From DATAEG01 sp963703085 (GTDB taxonomy: Bacteria; Actinomycetota; Actinomycetes; Mycobacteriales; Jatrophihabitantaceae): a DNA stretch of 64,000 bases. This document shows, in pieces, positions 35,349 to 44,037 of this stretch (its first letter is position 1; each line of letters opens with the position of its first letter). The notes under the pieces are model-generated. The model worked only from the letters and a program-made list of their open reading frames with translations, ran no database searches and was not told the DNA's origin. The stretch covers positions 3,782,001-3,846,000 of the forward strand of contig OY969789.1 in the NCBI GenBank assembly GCA_963703085.1, given 5' to 3'. Position numbers and translations under genes: made by a program.

Positions 35349-36578
35349 GTGCCGGCAACCACGTTCGGGGTCATCGGGCCCAAGGACTTGGTGCGCACCG
35401 CCGCGCGCGCAGTAGACGCCTCACCCGGTCTGCGCGCCCGCCCACTCGCCTACGACCACGAGTCGGAGGCTGCCGATCTGGTCCGTGCGCATGCCGACGA
35501 GGTCGACGCCTGGCTGTTCACCGGACCGGTGCCCCGTCGTCTCGCTGACCGGGCGCACGTGCTCGAACTGCCGGCCGAGGCGGTGTCCTACTCCGGCGTC
35601 ACCTTGCTGGCTGCGTTGATGCGGCTGCAACGGGCGGGGGAGGACGTCGATTCGCTGAGCATCGACACCCTCGACAGCCGCGAGGTCAACGAGAGCCTGG
35701 CGGCCGCCGGGATGGCCCGGGTGCGGGTACGTCTCATGCGCGGCACGGTGCCCGACTCGGCGCAGGTGGTCGAATTCCATCGCCAATCGCGCCGGGACCA
35801 TGGCTGCAAGATCGCGATCACCTGTCTCGGCTCGGCGTACGGGGCGCTGAAGCCGGAGATGCCGGCGTTCCGGCTCACTCCGTCACCCCGCGACATACGC
35901 GAGGCGATCGCGTCGCTGACCCTCAAATGCGCGCAACGTCGCCACGCCGACGCGCAGGTCGTGATCGGGCTGCTGGACACCTCGTCGTCGGTGCCGATCG
36001 AGCAGGGCATGTTCGACGATCTCGGCGCCACGGTCGGCCATCTCGACGACGGCCTGTATCTGCTGGTGACCACTCGCGGTCCGTTGCTCAAAGCATCCAG
36101 CGGATTCGCCCATGCGCCGATACCCGAGCAATTGCTCACCGGGCGCGGCCACACCTGGCTCGGCATCGGACTGGGGCGCTCGGCCGGCGAGGCGCACTCC
36201 CTTGCCCGTCGTGCACTCGCCCGGGCGGAGCTGAACGGTCGTCAGGTCGCCGTCGTGTGCATGCCCAGTGATCACGACATCATCCTGCGCCCGGGCAAGT
36301 CGCGCTCGCGGTCCACCTCGGGCGCAACCGACCTGTCCGACCTGGCGAGCCGGGTCGGCGTCCGCCGCGCGACTCTGCAACAGCTGCGCACCCTGGCCGC
36401 CCAAGCCGGCGACGCCGGCGTGACCTCTGCGACCGTCGCGGCGGCCTTCGGCATCCAGGAACGCAGCGCCCGCCGGCTGCTCACCCGGTTGCGCCGGGCC
36501 GCCGTCGCCACTCCGATGCGCGAAGTGGCCGGCGGTGGGGCCGGCCGCCCTGCAGTCGTCTACCGGATCTCGTTCTAA
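35349..36578 (+). CDS. Predicted cluster regulator: sensory domain with cyclase-like fold and C-terminal HTH
   Basis: About 409 residues. GTG 35349 (PATTFGVIGPKDLV) is chosen because GGGGAGG lies eight bases upstream; GTG 35313 is possible. Residues 1-190 look like an alpha/beta sensor domain loosely reminiscent of PrpR_N. Residues about 205-320 (AQVVIGLLDTSSS, GHTWLGIGLGRSAGEAHSLAR) recall the ferredoxin-like GTP cyclohydrolase III/GGDEF fold. Residues about 340-395 hold an HTH (LASRVGVRRATLQQLRTLA and TVAAAFGIQERSARRLLTRLRR). No metal or GGDEF signature is seen, so enzymatic activity is not claimed. Location and the three matching promoters make it the likely regulator of the whole 23.6-36.6 kb cluster. 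Confidence 0.65.
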   Translation: MPATTFGVIGPKDLVRTAARAVDASPGLRARPLAYDHESEAADLVRAHADEVDAWLFTGPVPRRLADRAHVLELPAEAVSYSGVTLLAALMRLQRAGEDVDSLSIDTLDSREVNESLAAAGMARVRVRLMRGTVPDSAQVVEFHRQSRRDHGCKIAITCLGSAYGALKPEMPAFRLTPSPRDIREAIASLTLKCAQRRHADAQVVIGLLDTSSSVPIEQGMFDDLGATVGHLDDGLYLLVTTRGPLLKASSGFAHAPIPEQLLTGRGHTWLGIGLGRSAGEAHSLARRALARAELNGRQVAVVCMPSDHDIILRPGKSRSRSTSGATDLSDLASRVGVRRATLQQLRTLAAQAGDAGVTSATVAAAFGIQERSARRLLTRLRRAAVATPMREVAGGGAGRPAVVYRISF

Positions 36579-36583
36579 CCCGT

Positions 36584-36627
36584 TCGGACCGAAGCTCGTC
36601 ATCAATTCCGTACCCCGGTCCGGAATT
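36584..36627. promoter_or_regulatory. Two palindromes upstream of the HelD/HelR-like gene
   Basis: TTCGGACCGAA (36584-36594) shares GGACCGAA with the LLM-operon operator. Next, AATTCCG-N10-CGGAATT (36604-36627) is an inverted repeat whose spacer and right arm contain GGTCCGGA. Either could be a further target of the cluster regulator or a separate control site for the ATPase gene, whose start lies about 60 bp downstream. Confidence 0.45.
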
Positions 36628-36686
36628 CTTGGCTATCCTTTCGCGGTTCCGACGCCGATGCCGCGAAGGCGTGGAGGTACTTGCAC

Positions 36687-38875
36687 GTGTCTGACGGCGC
36701 GATCGCCGCCCTGACCGACCCCAACCCACACCGTGCAGCTGCGGTGGCCGACGAGCAGCACTTCCTCGACCGCGCCCACGACCGGCGCCACGCGCTGCTG
36801 CGCGAGCTCGACACCGAGCTCGACATGGCGCGCGGCGCCGAACTCGCGTCCGGCCTCGACGGCACCGCGTCGGGGGAGACGGCGACAGCCGCGGCGCGGC
36901 AGGTTTCGCTGCGGCGTCGGCGGCGCGAGCTGCGCGACGCGGCGGACGGTCTCGTCTTCGGCCGCCTCGACGCCCTTGACGGCACCACTCGGCACCTGGG
37001 CCGCATCGGCTTGTCCGCCGCGGACGGCGACGAACCGCTGGTCGTCGACTGGCGGGCGCCGGCGGCGCGCGCGTTCTACACCGCCACACCCGTCGATCCG
37101 CTCGGCCAGGCCCGTCGCCGGCACATCCGCACCCGCGGCCGCACCGTCCTCGACATCGACGACGAACCGCTGGACGCCGCCGACACCAGCGACCTCGTCG
37201 GCAGCGGTGCGCTGTTCGCCGCGCTGGACGAGCGGCGGACCGGTCACATGGGTACCGCCGTGGCGACCCTGCAACGCGAGCAGGACGAGATCGTGCGCGC
37301 CGAGGTCCGCGGTCCGCTCGTGGTGCAGGGCGGTCCCGGCACCGGCAAGACCGTCGTCGCCCTGCACCGGGTCGCGTACCTGTTGTTCGCCGACCCTCAT
37401 GTCGCGCGCCACGGCGTGCTGGTGCTCGGCCCGTCGACCCGGTTCCTGGACTACATCGACCAGGTGCTGCCGGCGCTCGGCGAGAGCGCGGTCGTTCCGG
37501 CGACCTGCGACGCGCTGGTCCCGGGCGCGGTCGTGACGCGGGACGAGACCCGGGCAGCTCGCCGAGATCAAGGGCCGGGCGCTCTGGCAGGCGGCGATCG
37601 ACGGCTACGTGGCGTCGCTGCTTCCGACGGCGAGCGCCGTGACACTCAGCTGGGACGGGGAGCGCTACCGGATCCCGAGCGATCGCATCGACCGCGCGCT
37701 GAGCTCGGCGACGGCCGAACGCGGCTATCACGCAGCCCGTACCGCGTTCGCCGAGCGGTTGCGTGAACTACTCGTCGACGCGGTGGTCGAGCGCCGGGAA
37801 CAGGCTCTGGCGGAAGTGGAGGAGGGGTTCGAGGACATCCTCGGACGGATCGACGCGTCGCTGGGACGCCGTGACGATCGCGCGTCCCATCGGGACGTCA
37901 CCGGCTCGGAGGTGGACGGCCTGCTGGACGAGGACGAGATCGACGCGCTGCGTGAGCGCGTCGCTGCCCACCGACGGGATCGACGCGGCCGTGGACGCGT
38001 GGTGGCCGCACCGGGATGCCGGTGCCACGCTGCGCGAACTCCTGCACGATCCGCAGCTGTTGCGCGCGTGGGCACCGGACCTGTCGCCGGACGAGATCGA
38101 CGCGGTCGGCGCCGAGCCCGATGACTGGTCGCCGAGTGACATCCCGCTGCTGGACGCCGTGAGCGCCGCACTGGGCGACAGCGGGGCACCGGCTGAGCCG
38201 GCCGAGGAGTTCGTCGCCGCCCGGGCGAGCGCGACCCGGTCCTGGGTGTACGCGCACGTCGTGGTCGACGAGGCCCAGGAGCTGTCACCCATGCAGTGGC
38301 AGATGGTCCTGCGGCGGTGCCCGCAGCGGGCGATCACGGCGGTCGGCGACATCGACCAGACCGAGGCCCCGCATCCGCACCGGTCCTGGCAGGCCGCCGT
38401 CGGCCCCGCGTTCGGCGACAGATGGCACCAAGCGGCGCTCACCATCTGCTACCGGACCCCGCGCGAGGTCATGGAGCTCACCGGCCCGGTACTCGAACGC
38501 GCCGGCAGCACCAACGAGCCGCCGCGCGCCATCCGCTCCAGCGGGCACCCGGCCTGGGAGCGGGTGGTCGCCCTCCGTGACCTGCCCGCGGCCGCGCGCC
38601 GTGCGGTCGACGAATTGTCGAGCAGATGGCAGGGCGGGACGGTCGGCGTCGTCACGGCGCAGCAGCACGTCGACCGACTGCGCGCGGCGCTGCCGGATAC
38701 GGTCGTCGTGACCCCGACCGAGGCCAAGGGGCTGGAGTGGGACGCGGCCCTTGTCGTCGACGCGGACGCCATCGCCGCCGAGCCGCGAGGCTGGAACCGC
38801 CTCTACGTCGCGCTCACCAGATGCACCCAGGAGCTGGGCCGGCTGGCGGTCACGCCCGGTCACCGCCTCGGATGA
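36687..38875 (+). pseudogene. HelD/HelR-like RNA polymerase-associated motor ATPase, two frame breaks
   Basis: The intact product would be about 729 residues of superfamily I helicase type. The N-terminal coiled-coil region (EQHFLDRAHDRRHALL) and LVVDWRAPAARAFY match the HelD/HelR family, which recycles stalled RNA polymerase and in some species confers rifampicin tolerance. Walker A is GGPGTGKTVVAL; VVVDEAQELSPMQW is Walker B; TPTEAKGLEWDA and LYVALTRCTQ are late helicase motifs. The frame shifts at about 37552-37554 (a GGG run) and again at about 37961-37965; both sides remain well conserved. GGAGG precedes the start (GTG 36687 or TTG 36681). Confidence 0.8.
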
Positions 38876-38912
38876 CGATGACCTCGCAGCGGCCGAGCCT
38901 GCTCCGACGGCA

Positions 38913-40088
38913 TCAGCGGGCGTCACAGAAGGCCACGTCCACCGTCTTCTGGATCGCGTCCAGGATCTGCGTGGTGTGCGAGTCGGACATGTCCCGCAGG
39001 GTCACCGACAGGGTGATGCCTTGACGGCCGTCGGCACTGTGCAGGCTCTTGCTGCCGTAGCCGACGATGCCTCCGTCGTGGCCCCAGACCGTGACGCCGC
39101 AGGTGAGTTGGAAGCTGTCGATGCCCAGCCCATCCGCTTCGTCGGCCGCGTCGCCAGGAACCGGGACGGTCTTCTTCATCTCGGCGAGCCACGTCGCGGG
39201 TAACAGCCGCCCGTCGAGGAGCGCGGCGTAGAACCGGTCGAGGTCGCCCGTGGTCGAGACCATCGCGCCGGCGGGTCCCGCGACCGAGGGGTTCATCCGG
39301 GTGATGTCCACGGCTCGGCCGTCGACCTCCGTGTACCCGTGCGCGTGGGAGCCAGGAATGTGGGTGTCGCGGTAGGGCACGGTTGTGTCGTGCAACCGCA
39401 ACGGCCGCACGATGCGGCGGGTGATCTCGTCCTGCCAGGACCGGCCGGTCACCTTTTCGATGACGAGCGCGGCCAGCACGTAGTTCGTGTTCGAGTAGTG
39501 CCACCCCTTGTCGGGCGGGAAGTAACGCGGTAGCGCAAGGCCGCTGCGGGCGAGCTGTTCGGCCGGGAACGTGTGGAACCGCACCTTCTCCAGGAACGGC
39601 CGACCGGCAGTCGGGTAGGTCGTGGTGTCATCGAGGTAGTCGGCGATTCCCGAGGTGTGGTTCAGCAGCTCTCGCAACGTGATGTGCTGTCCGTCGGGCA
39701 CCAGGCCGGGCAGATATCGCGCGACCGGATCGTCCAGGCCGACCGCTCCCTCTGCGGCAAGTTGCAGGAGAACCGTCGCGGTGAACGACTTGGTAATGCT
39801 TCCGATCCGGAAGCGTCCTTGCCGGGGCACCGGTTGCGCACCGCCCAGTTCAGCGTGCCCGCTGACAACGCGCCACCGGCCGTCGGTCCCGATTACTTCG
39901 GCCTGCGCGCCTACCGCGCCGGCGGCGGTCACTGCGTCCAGCGCGCGCTGCAGCGTGTGTTCCCGGACCGATGTGGCCGACGCCCGGTCGGCTGCAGCAC
40001 GAGCCGGGGAGATCGTCGACGTGAGGGTGGCCAGGCAGGCCGCCGTGACGGCCGCAATCCGCCACCGGACCCTCGCACGTGCGTACAT
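38913..40088 (-). CDS. Secreted serine hydrolase, class C beta-lactamase/DD-carboxypeptidase family
   Basis: A 391-residue exported protein. ATG 40088 has AGGAGG seven bases upstream and begins a Sec signal ending near TISPARAAA. The active-site motifs are SITK (S97, K100), HYSN (Tyr base) and GHDGGIVG (HxG type). Such proteins are D-Ala-D-Ala carboxypeptidases, esterases or lactamase-like enzymes acting at the cell wall. Its promoter region shares GGGGGATTTCCCCC with the ABC/two-component operon, so it may be part of a cell-envelope stress response, and an unusually large hairpin lies in its leader. Confidence 0.88.
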   Translation of the reverse strand: MYARARVRWRIAAVTAACLATLTSTISPARAAADRASATSVREHTLQRALDAVTAAGAVGAQAEVIGTDGRWRVVSGHAELGGAQPVPRQGRFRIGSITKSFTATVLLQLAAEGAVGLDDPVARYLPGLVPDGQHITLRELLNHTSGIADYLDDTTTYPTAGRPFLEKVRFHTFPAEQLARSGLALPRYFPPDKGWHYSNTNYVLAALVIEKVTGRSWQDEITRRIVRPLRLHDTTVPYRDTHIPGSHAHGYTEVDGRAVDITRMNPSVAGPAGAMVSTTGDLDRFYAALLDGRLLPATWLAEMKKTVPVPGDAADEADGLGIDSFQLTCGVTVWGHDGGIVGYGSKSLHSADGRQGITLSVTLRDMSDSHTTQILDAIQKTVDVAFCDAR

Positions 40089-40108
40089 CAAATGCCTCCT
40101 GTCAGTGC

Positions 40109-40161
40109 GTCGGGTGTCACGCCGAGGCCTCGACCACGAGGCCTCGGTCACCCGACTTTTT
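40109..40161. promoter_or_regulatory. Large hairpin in the serine hydrolase leader
   Basis: Outer arms GTCGGGTG (40109-40116) and CACCCGAC (40149-40156) enclose inner arms CCGAGGCCTC (40122-40131) and GAGGCCTCGG (40138-40147) with a six-base loop. On the forward strand five Ts follow, so it would work as an intrinsic terminator in that direction. On the reverse strand it lies about 20 bp before the hydrolase start codon, next to the AGGAGG, and could act in the mRNA leader. Confidence 0.55.
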
Positions 40162-40235
40162 GTGTCGTCGGTACTAACGACCGTGACGCTAGGGCTGCGC
40201 TAGCTCGAGCGGCATCCTGCTAACCGCCGTCTAGT

Positions 40236-40256
40236 GCCGGGGGATTTCCCCCCGGC
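40236..40256. promoter_or_regulatory. Palindrome upstream of the serine hydrolase, same core as at 21.8 kb
   Basis: GCCGGGGG-ATTTC-CCCCCGGC, containing the 14-nt core GGGGGATTTCCCCC (40239-40252) found upstream of the ABC/two-component operon. The surrounding 40089-40532 stretch holds no recognisable gene; besides this site and the leader hairpin nothing further was seen in it. Confidence 0.55.
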
Positions 40257-40532
40257 CTGGCGCACCTAGCGACCGAGCGGCGATAGCGCGCTCAGTCGAC
40301 GGTGGGTCGGTGAGTGGGGGCGCGGGCCCACCAGTAGGGCCGCTGGCCCTCAGCCCTGCGGTTTGTCATAATGTCGATTATCGGCACCGCTGGGACGGCG
40401 CCATGCACCGGTCGAGCCAGCGGACCCGGGGTCGTCCGGCGACGACCAGAGTCGGCGCAACGGCGACAGGCCCCCTTCGAGTACGTGGCGACCGGGTAGA
40501 CACCACCGCCATTTCTCGAGCGCGCTGCCGGC

Positions 40533-41261
40533 TCAGTACACGCCGCCCGCTGCGCCGAGTTGCTGCCCGGTCACCCACCGGGCATCGTCGCTGGCGAGAA
40601 ATACCGCGGCGTCCGCCACGTCGCGAGGCTGCCCCATCCGGCCGAACGGGGAAGCATCGGCGGCGATGGCTCGGTCGCGATCGGGCAGCAGTCCTGTGTC
40701 GGTAAACCCCGGAAGCACGGCGTTCACGGTGATATTCCGCGGTGCCAGCTCTTGTGCGAAGGTGCGGACGAACTGTTCGACTGCGCCCTTGCTGCCGAGA
40801 TATACCGAGTTACCAGGGAACAACATCTTGGTTCCGGCGGTAGAGGTGACGACGATGTGTCCTCCGTCAGGGAGCCGCTTCGCGGCTTCCTGCAGGACGA
40901 AGAAGACGCCCTTGGTGTTCGTCGCGAAGACCTCGTCGTAGTCAGCCTCGGTCACCTGGGTCACCGGCTTGATGATTGCGGTGGCTCCGTTGGCCATGAC
41001 GATGTCGATCTTGCCGAACGCTTCCTCCGCCGCGGTAAACAACCGGCCGATGTCGGCGAGGCTGCTGATGTCTGCCTGTACGGCTACCGCGGCGCCACCC
41101 GCACCTTCGATTTCGGCAACCACCGACTTGGCGGCATCGCGGTTGCGCACGTAGTTGACGACGACCTGGACGCCCTCCCGGCCGAGACGCTCGCAGATCG
41201 CTCGGCCGATGCCGCGTGAGCCGCCGATCACGATGGCTGACTTGCCCTGTAGGCCGTTCAC
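40533..41261 (-). CDS. SDR-family oxidoreductase
   Basis: A 242-residue short-chain dehydrogenase starting at GTG 41261 (NGLQGKSAIVIGG). It has the cofactor motif GGSRGIG, ADISS for the adenine pocket, MANGA in place of NNAG, and the active site Ser (TSTAGT), Tyr and Lys (VYLGSKG). NADP preference is suggested by the absence of an acidic residue after beta-2 (VVNYVRN). It is divergent from an HxlR regulator that probably controls it; substrate unknown. Confidence 0.9.
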   Translation of the reverse strand: MNGLQGKSAIVIGGSRGIGRAICERLGREGVQVVVNYVRNRDAAKSVVAEIEGAGGAAVAVQADISSLADIGRLFTAAEEAFGKIDIVMANGATAIIKPVTQVTEADYDEVFATNTKGVFFVLQEAAKRLPDGGHIVVTSTAGTKMLFPGNSVYLGSKGAVEQFVRTFAQELAPRNITVNAVLPGFTDTGLLPDRDRAIAADASPFGRMGQPRDVADAAVFLASDDARWVTGQQLGAAGGVY

Positions 41262-41326
41262 CTTCTGGTCTTCCTCTTCTCTGCTGTCGAGCACGGAGTT
41301 GCGAGGCTATGAGTGCGCTCGTATCT

Positions 41327-41350
41327 TCACAAGTACCCATTAAATTGTGA
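41327..41350. promoter_or_regulatory. Inverted repeat between SDR and HxlR genes
   Basis: TCACAA, 12 bases, TTGTGA, in the short AT-richer divergent promoter region. Candidate operator for the HxlR protein, seven bases upstream of its start. Confidence 0.45.
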
Positions 41351-41356
41351 GCTGGA

Positions 41357-41716
41357 GTGACAATGGCGAAGCAAGTCGCCCTGGTCGAAAACTGCGACGT
41401 CGCCTATGCGATGAGCCTGCTGGGTGGCAAGTGGAAGATCGTGATCATCTGGAAGCTTCGCAAGGCCCCCCTGCGCTACGGCCAGCTCAGACGGGAGCTG
41501 CCGGGCATAGCCGAAGGCGTGCTGATCACGCAGCTCAAAGAACTCGAGCGCGACGGCCTTGTCCTTCGCCATTCCAGTGGTGCGGTGCCGCCGCATGTCG
41601 AGTACACCGTCGCTCCGGCTATCCACGCCTTAACACCTGCGCTCGAAGCGCTCGACACCTGGGGGCGTATCCACCGGCGCTCGAGTGTCCCGGCCACCCG
41701 CTCGCCGCAGCGATGA
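41357..41716 (+). CDS. HxlR-family transcriptional regulator
   Basis: About 119 residues. It has the HxlR layout: an N-terminal cysteine (ENCDVAYAMSLLGGKWKI) that in this family can sense electrophiles, then the winged helix LRYGQLRRELPGIAEGVLITQLKELERDGL and wing VEYTV. Start GTG 41357 or ATG 41363. Divergent from the SDR gene, its likely target. Confidence 0.88.
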   Translation: MTMAKQVALVENCDVAYAMSLLGGKWKIVIIWKLRKAPLRYGQLRRELPGIAEGVLITQLKELERDGLVLRHSSGAVPPHVEYTVAPAIHALTPALEALDTWGRIHRRSSVPATRSPQR

Positions 41717-42010
41717 CGACTACAGCGAGCTTCAGGTGAAAGCTGAAACTGACCGCTGTGGTGGTCGTGATCACCGCACTGCCCGCGGCAACGCTGCTCG
41801 GGTCCGGTGACTGCCCGCTGTGGCCAGCATCGGTGCCGTCGTCCTTCTGCGGTGCCGCCCCACTCGCGTCGCCGCCGGGCACTGACCGCGGAGCCCGTCC
41901 ACTCTCCCCCGGCCGTTTGCAGGCTCGGCAAGTTTCCTGGCCGGCCGGCGTGGCCGCCAGAGACGATCCCTGGGTAGCTCGATACCAGCAATCGGAGGGG
42001 AGCTAGTCCC

Positions 42011-42226
42011 ATGATCACCAGCCTCAGCGCAATCGTCTCGGCCCCGGAGGTCCGCGGACTCACCCTGTCGGCGCAGCCGGGCGCACCCGTCGTGATCGAG
42101 ACGCAGCCAGTGCCGTTGCGCCGCTGCCGCACCGTCCTTGTGGCGTTCCTGCGCCGATCGGCCCAACGCCGCGCGCAGCTGGCCGACCGGTTCGACCCCG
42201 CACGGACCCGCCTGCGCCCGGCATGA
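42011..42226 (+). CDS. Hypothetical small protein
   Basis: A 71-residue reading frame behind a good GGAGGGGAG ribosome-binding site, eight bases before the ATG. The product has a hydrophilic, basic C-terminal half (PLRRCRTVLVAFLRRSAQRR) and no recognisable domain. It lies in a 600-bp stretch (41717-42317) between the HxlR and DUF899 genes. Just before it, 41740-42006 encodes a possible secreted peptide (hydrophobic LTAVVVVITALPAATLLG) without a convincing start codon. Coding status is uncertain. Confidence 0.35.
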   Translation: MITSLSAIVSAPEVRGLTLSAQPGAPVVIETQPVPLRRCRTVLVAFLRRSAQRRAQLADRFDPARTRLRPA

Positions 42227-42317
42227 CTCACGAGAAACATTGTTCGGTTCGACACGCAATGACGGAGGTGACAGCTAGGTTCAGCCGCACGAAGCCGACC
42301 AGTTGGGAGAAATCGCT

Positions 42318-43106
42318 ATGACGACGATGGGAAACCTGCCCGAGGTGGTGTCGCCTGAAGCATGGCTCGCCGCACGCAAGGAATTACTCGCCAAGGAGAA
42401 GGAAGTCACCAAGGCGCGCGATCAGGTCAACGCCGAGCGCCGTCGCCTGCCGATGGTGCGGATGGATAAGGCGTACACCTTCGAGGGCCCGGACGGCCCG
42501 GTGAGCCTGCTCGATCTGTTCGACGGTCGGCCGCAGCTGGTGATGCATCACTTCATGTTTGCCCCGGACTGGGACCAGGCGTGCCCGAGCTGTTCCTCGG
42601 CTGCCGACGGGATCGGCAGGTTACGACAGCTGCACGTGCGCAACACCACCCTGGTCGCCGTGTCACGGGCACCCTACGAAAAGCTCGCCGCCTTCCGCGA
42701 CCGACTGGGCTGGGAGTTCCCGTGGTACTCCTCGTACGGCACGGACTTCAATTACGACTTCCATGCCACCCTCGACGACCGGGTGGCGCCGGTGTTGCTG
42801 CATTTCCGTACCGAGGCCGAGCTTGCCGAGGCCGGTACTCCCTGGACCGGTGGGCAATGGACGGAAGACATGCGCGGCGAAGAGCTGCCGGGCATCAGCG
42901 CGTTCCTGCGGGTGGGCGACGACGTCTTCCACACCTACTCCACGTATGGCCGCGGCATCGAGGACTTCCACAACGGCTACCACTACCTCGACCTGACCGC
43001 ACTCGGCCGCCAGGAGGTCTGGGAGGAACCGAAGGGCCGCGCGGCGCCCCTCGGTCTGCACGTCGGCGGCCCCGCGATGCGCGTGCCGGACGAATACGAC
43101 CTCTGA
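42318..43106 (+). CDS. DUF899 thioredoxin-like family protein
   Basis: A 262-residue protein of the DUF899 family. Typical features are the opening EVVSPEAWLAARKELLAKEKE, then ERRRLPMVRMDKAYTFEGPDG, and HHFMFAPDWDQACPSCSS, which carries the CPSC cysteine pair of a thioredoxin-like fold, then YHYLDLTALGR near the end. ATG 42318 is preceded by GGGAGA with seven-base spacing. Function is unknown; a redox role is inferred from fold and cysteines. Confidence 0.87.
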   Translation: MTTMGNLPEVVSPEAWLAARKELLAKEKEVTKARDQVNAERRRLPMVRMDKAYTFEGPDGPVSLLDLFDGRPQLVMHHFMFAPDWDQACPSCSSAADGIGRLRQLHVRNTTLVAVSRAPYEKLAAFRDRLGWEFPWYSSYGTDFNYDFHATLDDRVAPVLLHFRTEAELAEAGTPWTGGQWTEDMRGEELPGISAFLRVGDDVFHTYSTYGRGIEDFHNGYHYLDLTALGRQEVWEEPKGRAAPLGLHVGGPAMRVPDEYDL

Positions 43107-43171
43107 CCGTCCGGGCAGCTGCCCGCGACGTGGCGGCGTGCTGCCGCTGGGAACTGCGAGTGCCCGAGGAC

Positions 43172-43582
43172 TTAGCTCAATTCCCGGATGCGGATCTGAT
43201 TGCCCGCCGGATCCCGGAAAGCGCAGTCGCGCATGCCGTACGGCTGCTGAGTCGGCTCCTGCACGACCTCGGCATCGCTGGCCTGCACCCGCTCGAACGT
43301 GCCGTCGAGATCGTCGGTGGCCAGCAGGATCCAGCCGTAGGTGCCCTTGGCCATCATCTCGAGAATGGTGGTGCGCTCGTCGTCGGTGATCCCGGGGTCT
43401 GCCGCCGGCGGGGCCAGGAGGATGGAGATGTCGGGCTGGTCGGCCGGGCCGACAGTGACCCAGCGCATCGTGCCGTCGCCGAAATCGCTGCGCACTTCGA
43501 AGCCGAGGGTGTCCCGGTAGAACGCGACAGAGGCGTCCGGGTCATCGTGCGGGAGGACTGTGGTGTGGATGGACAGGTTCAT
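43172..43582 (-). CDS. VOC-family (glyoxalase-like) protein
   Basis: A 136-residue vicinal-oxygen-chelate protein with two beta-alpha-beta-beta-beta units: VLPHDDPDASVAFYRDTLGF and GWILLATDDLDGTFERVQAS, ending CAFRDPAGNQIRIREL. Metal-ligand-like His and Glu residues are in the expected strands. Its start overlaps the stop of the upstream AraC-type gene by four bases, so the pair is co-translated. Possibly a resistance or detoxification protein; substrate unknown. Confidence 0.87.
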   Translation of the reverse strand: MNLSIHTTVLPHDDPDASVAFYRDTLGFEVRSDFGDGTMRWVTVGPADQPDISILLAPPAADPGITDDERTTILEMMAKGTYGWILLATDDLDGTFERVQASDAEVVQEPTQQPYGMRDCAFRDPAGNQIRIRELS

Positions 43583-44037
43583 GGCCGCAACGCTAGCCGC
43601 GGGTGCGGCGCCGGTGCTTCTCGATTCCTGATCGGTCTGGTGACCTGCTTCGCCAGGCACGGCGGCATCCCCGTCGTCGCCGTCACACCGTCACGCCGGT
43701 AGACGCTGGGCGGTACGCCCACCAGTTCGGTGAACCGGGTACTGAAAGTGCCCAGCGACGAGCAGCCCACCGCGAAGCAGACCTCGGTAACACTGAGGTC
43801 ACCTCGGCGCAGCAACGCCATCGCCCGCTCGATGCGGCGGGTCATCAGATAGGTGTACGGCGGCTCACCGTAGGCGAGCCGGAACTCGCGACTGAGGTGC
43901 CCGGCTGACATGTTCACGCCGCGAGCGAGCGCCTCGACATCCAGCGGCTGTGCGTATTCCCGGTCGATGCGGTCGCGGACGCCGCGCAGCCGGGCGAGAT
44001 CGCGCAAGCGCTGCGCCGCGGCGGTTCGGCTGGTCAT
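43579..44037 (-). CDS. AraC-family transcriptional regulator
   Basis: A 152-residue protein consisting essentially of the AraC double HTH: LDVEALARGVNMSAGHLSRE and DLSVTEVCFAVGCSSLGTFS, with FTELVGVPPSVYRR closing the domain. There is no separate ligand-binding domain, so it is of the short MarA/SoxS-like type with an added 30-residue tail. It is coupled to the VOC gene, its probable target. Confidence 0.87.
   Translation of the reverse strand: MTSRTAAAQRLRDLARLRGVRDRIDREYAQPLDVEALARGVNMSAGHLSREFRLAYGEPPYTYLMTRRIERAMALLRRGDLSVTEVCFAVGCSSLGTFSTRFTELVGVPPSVYRRDGVTATTGMPPCLAKQVTRPIRNREAPAPHPRLALRP

Noticed and set aside
41740..42006. Secreted peptide gene
   Set aside because: A hydrophobic signal-like stretch exists but there is no credible start codon or ribosome-binding site.
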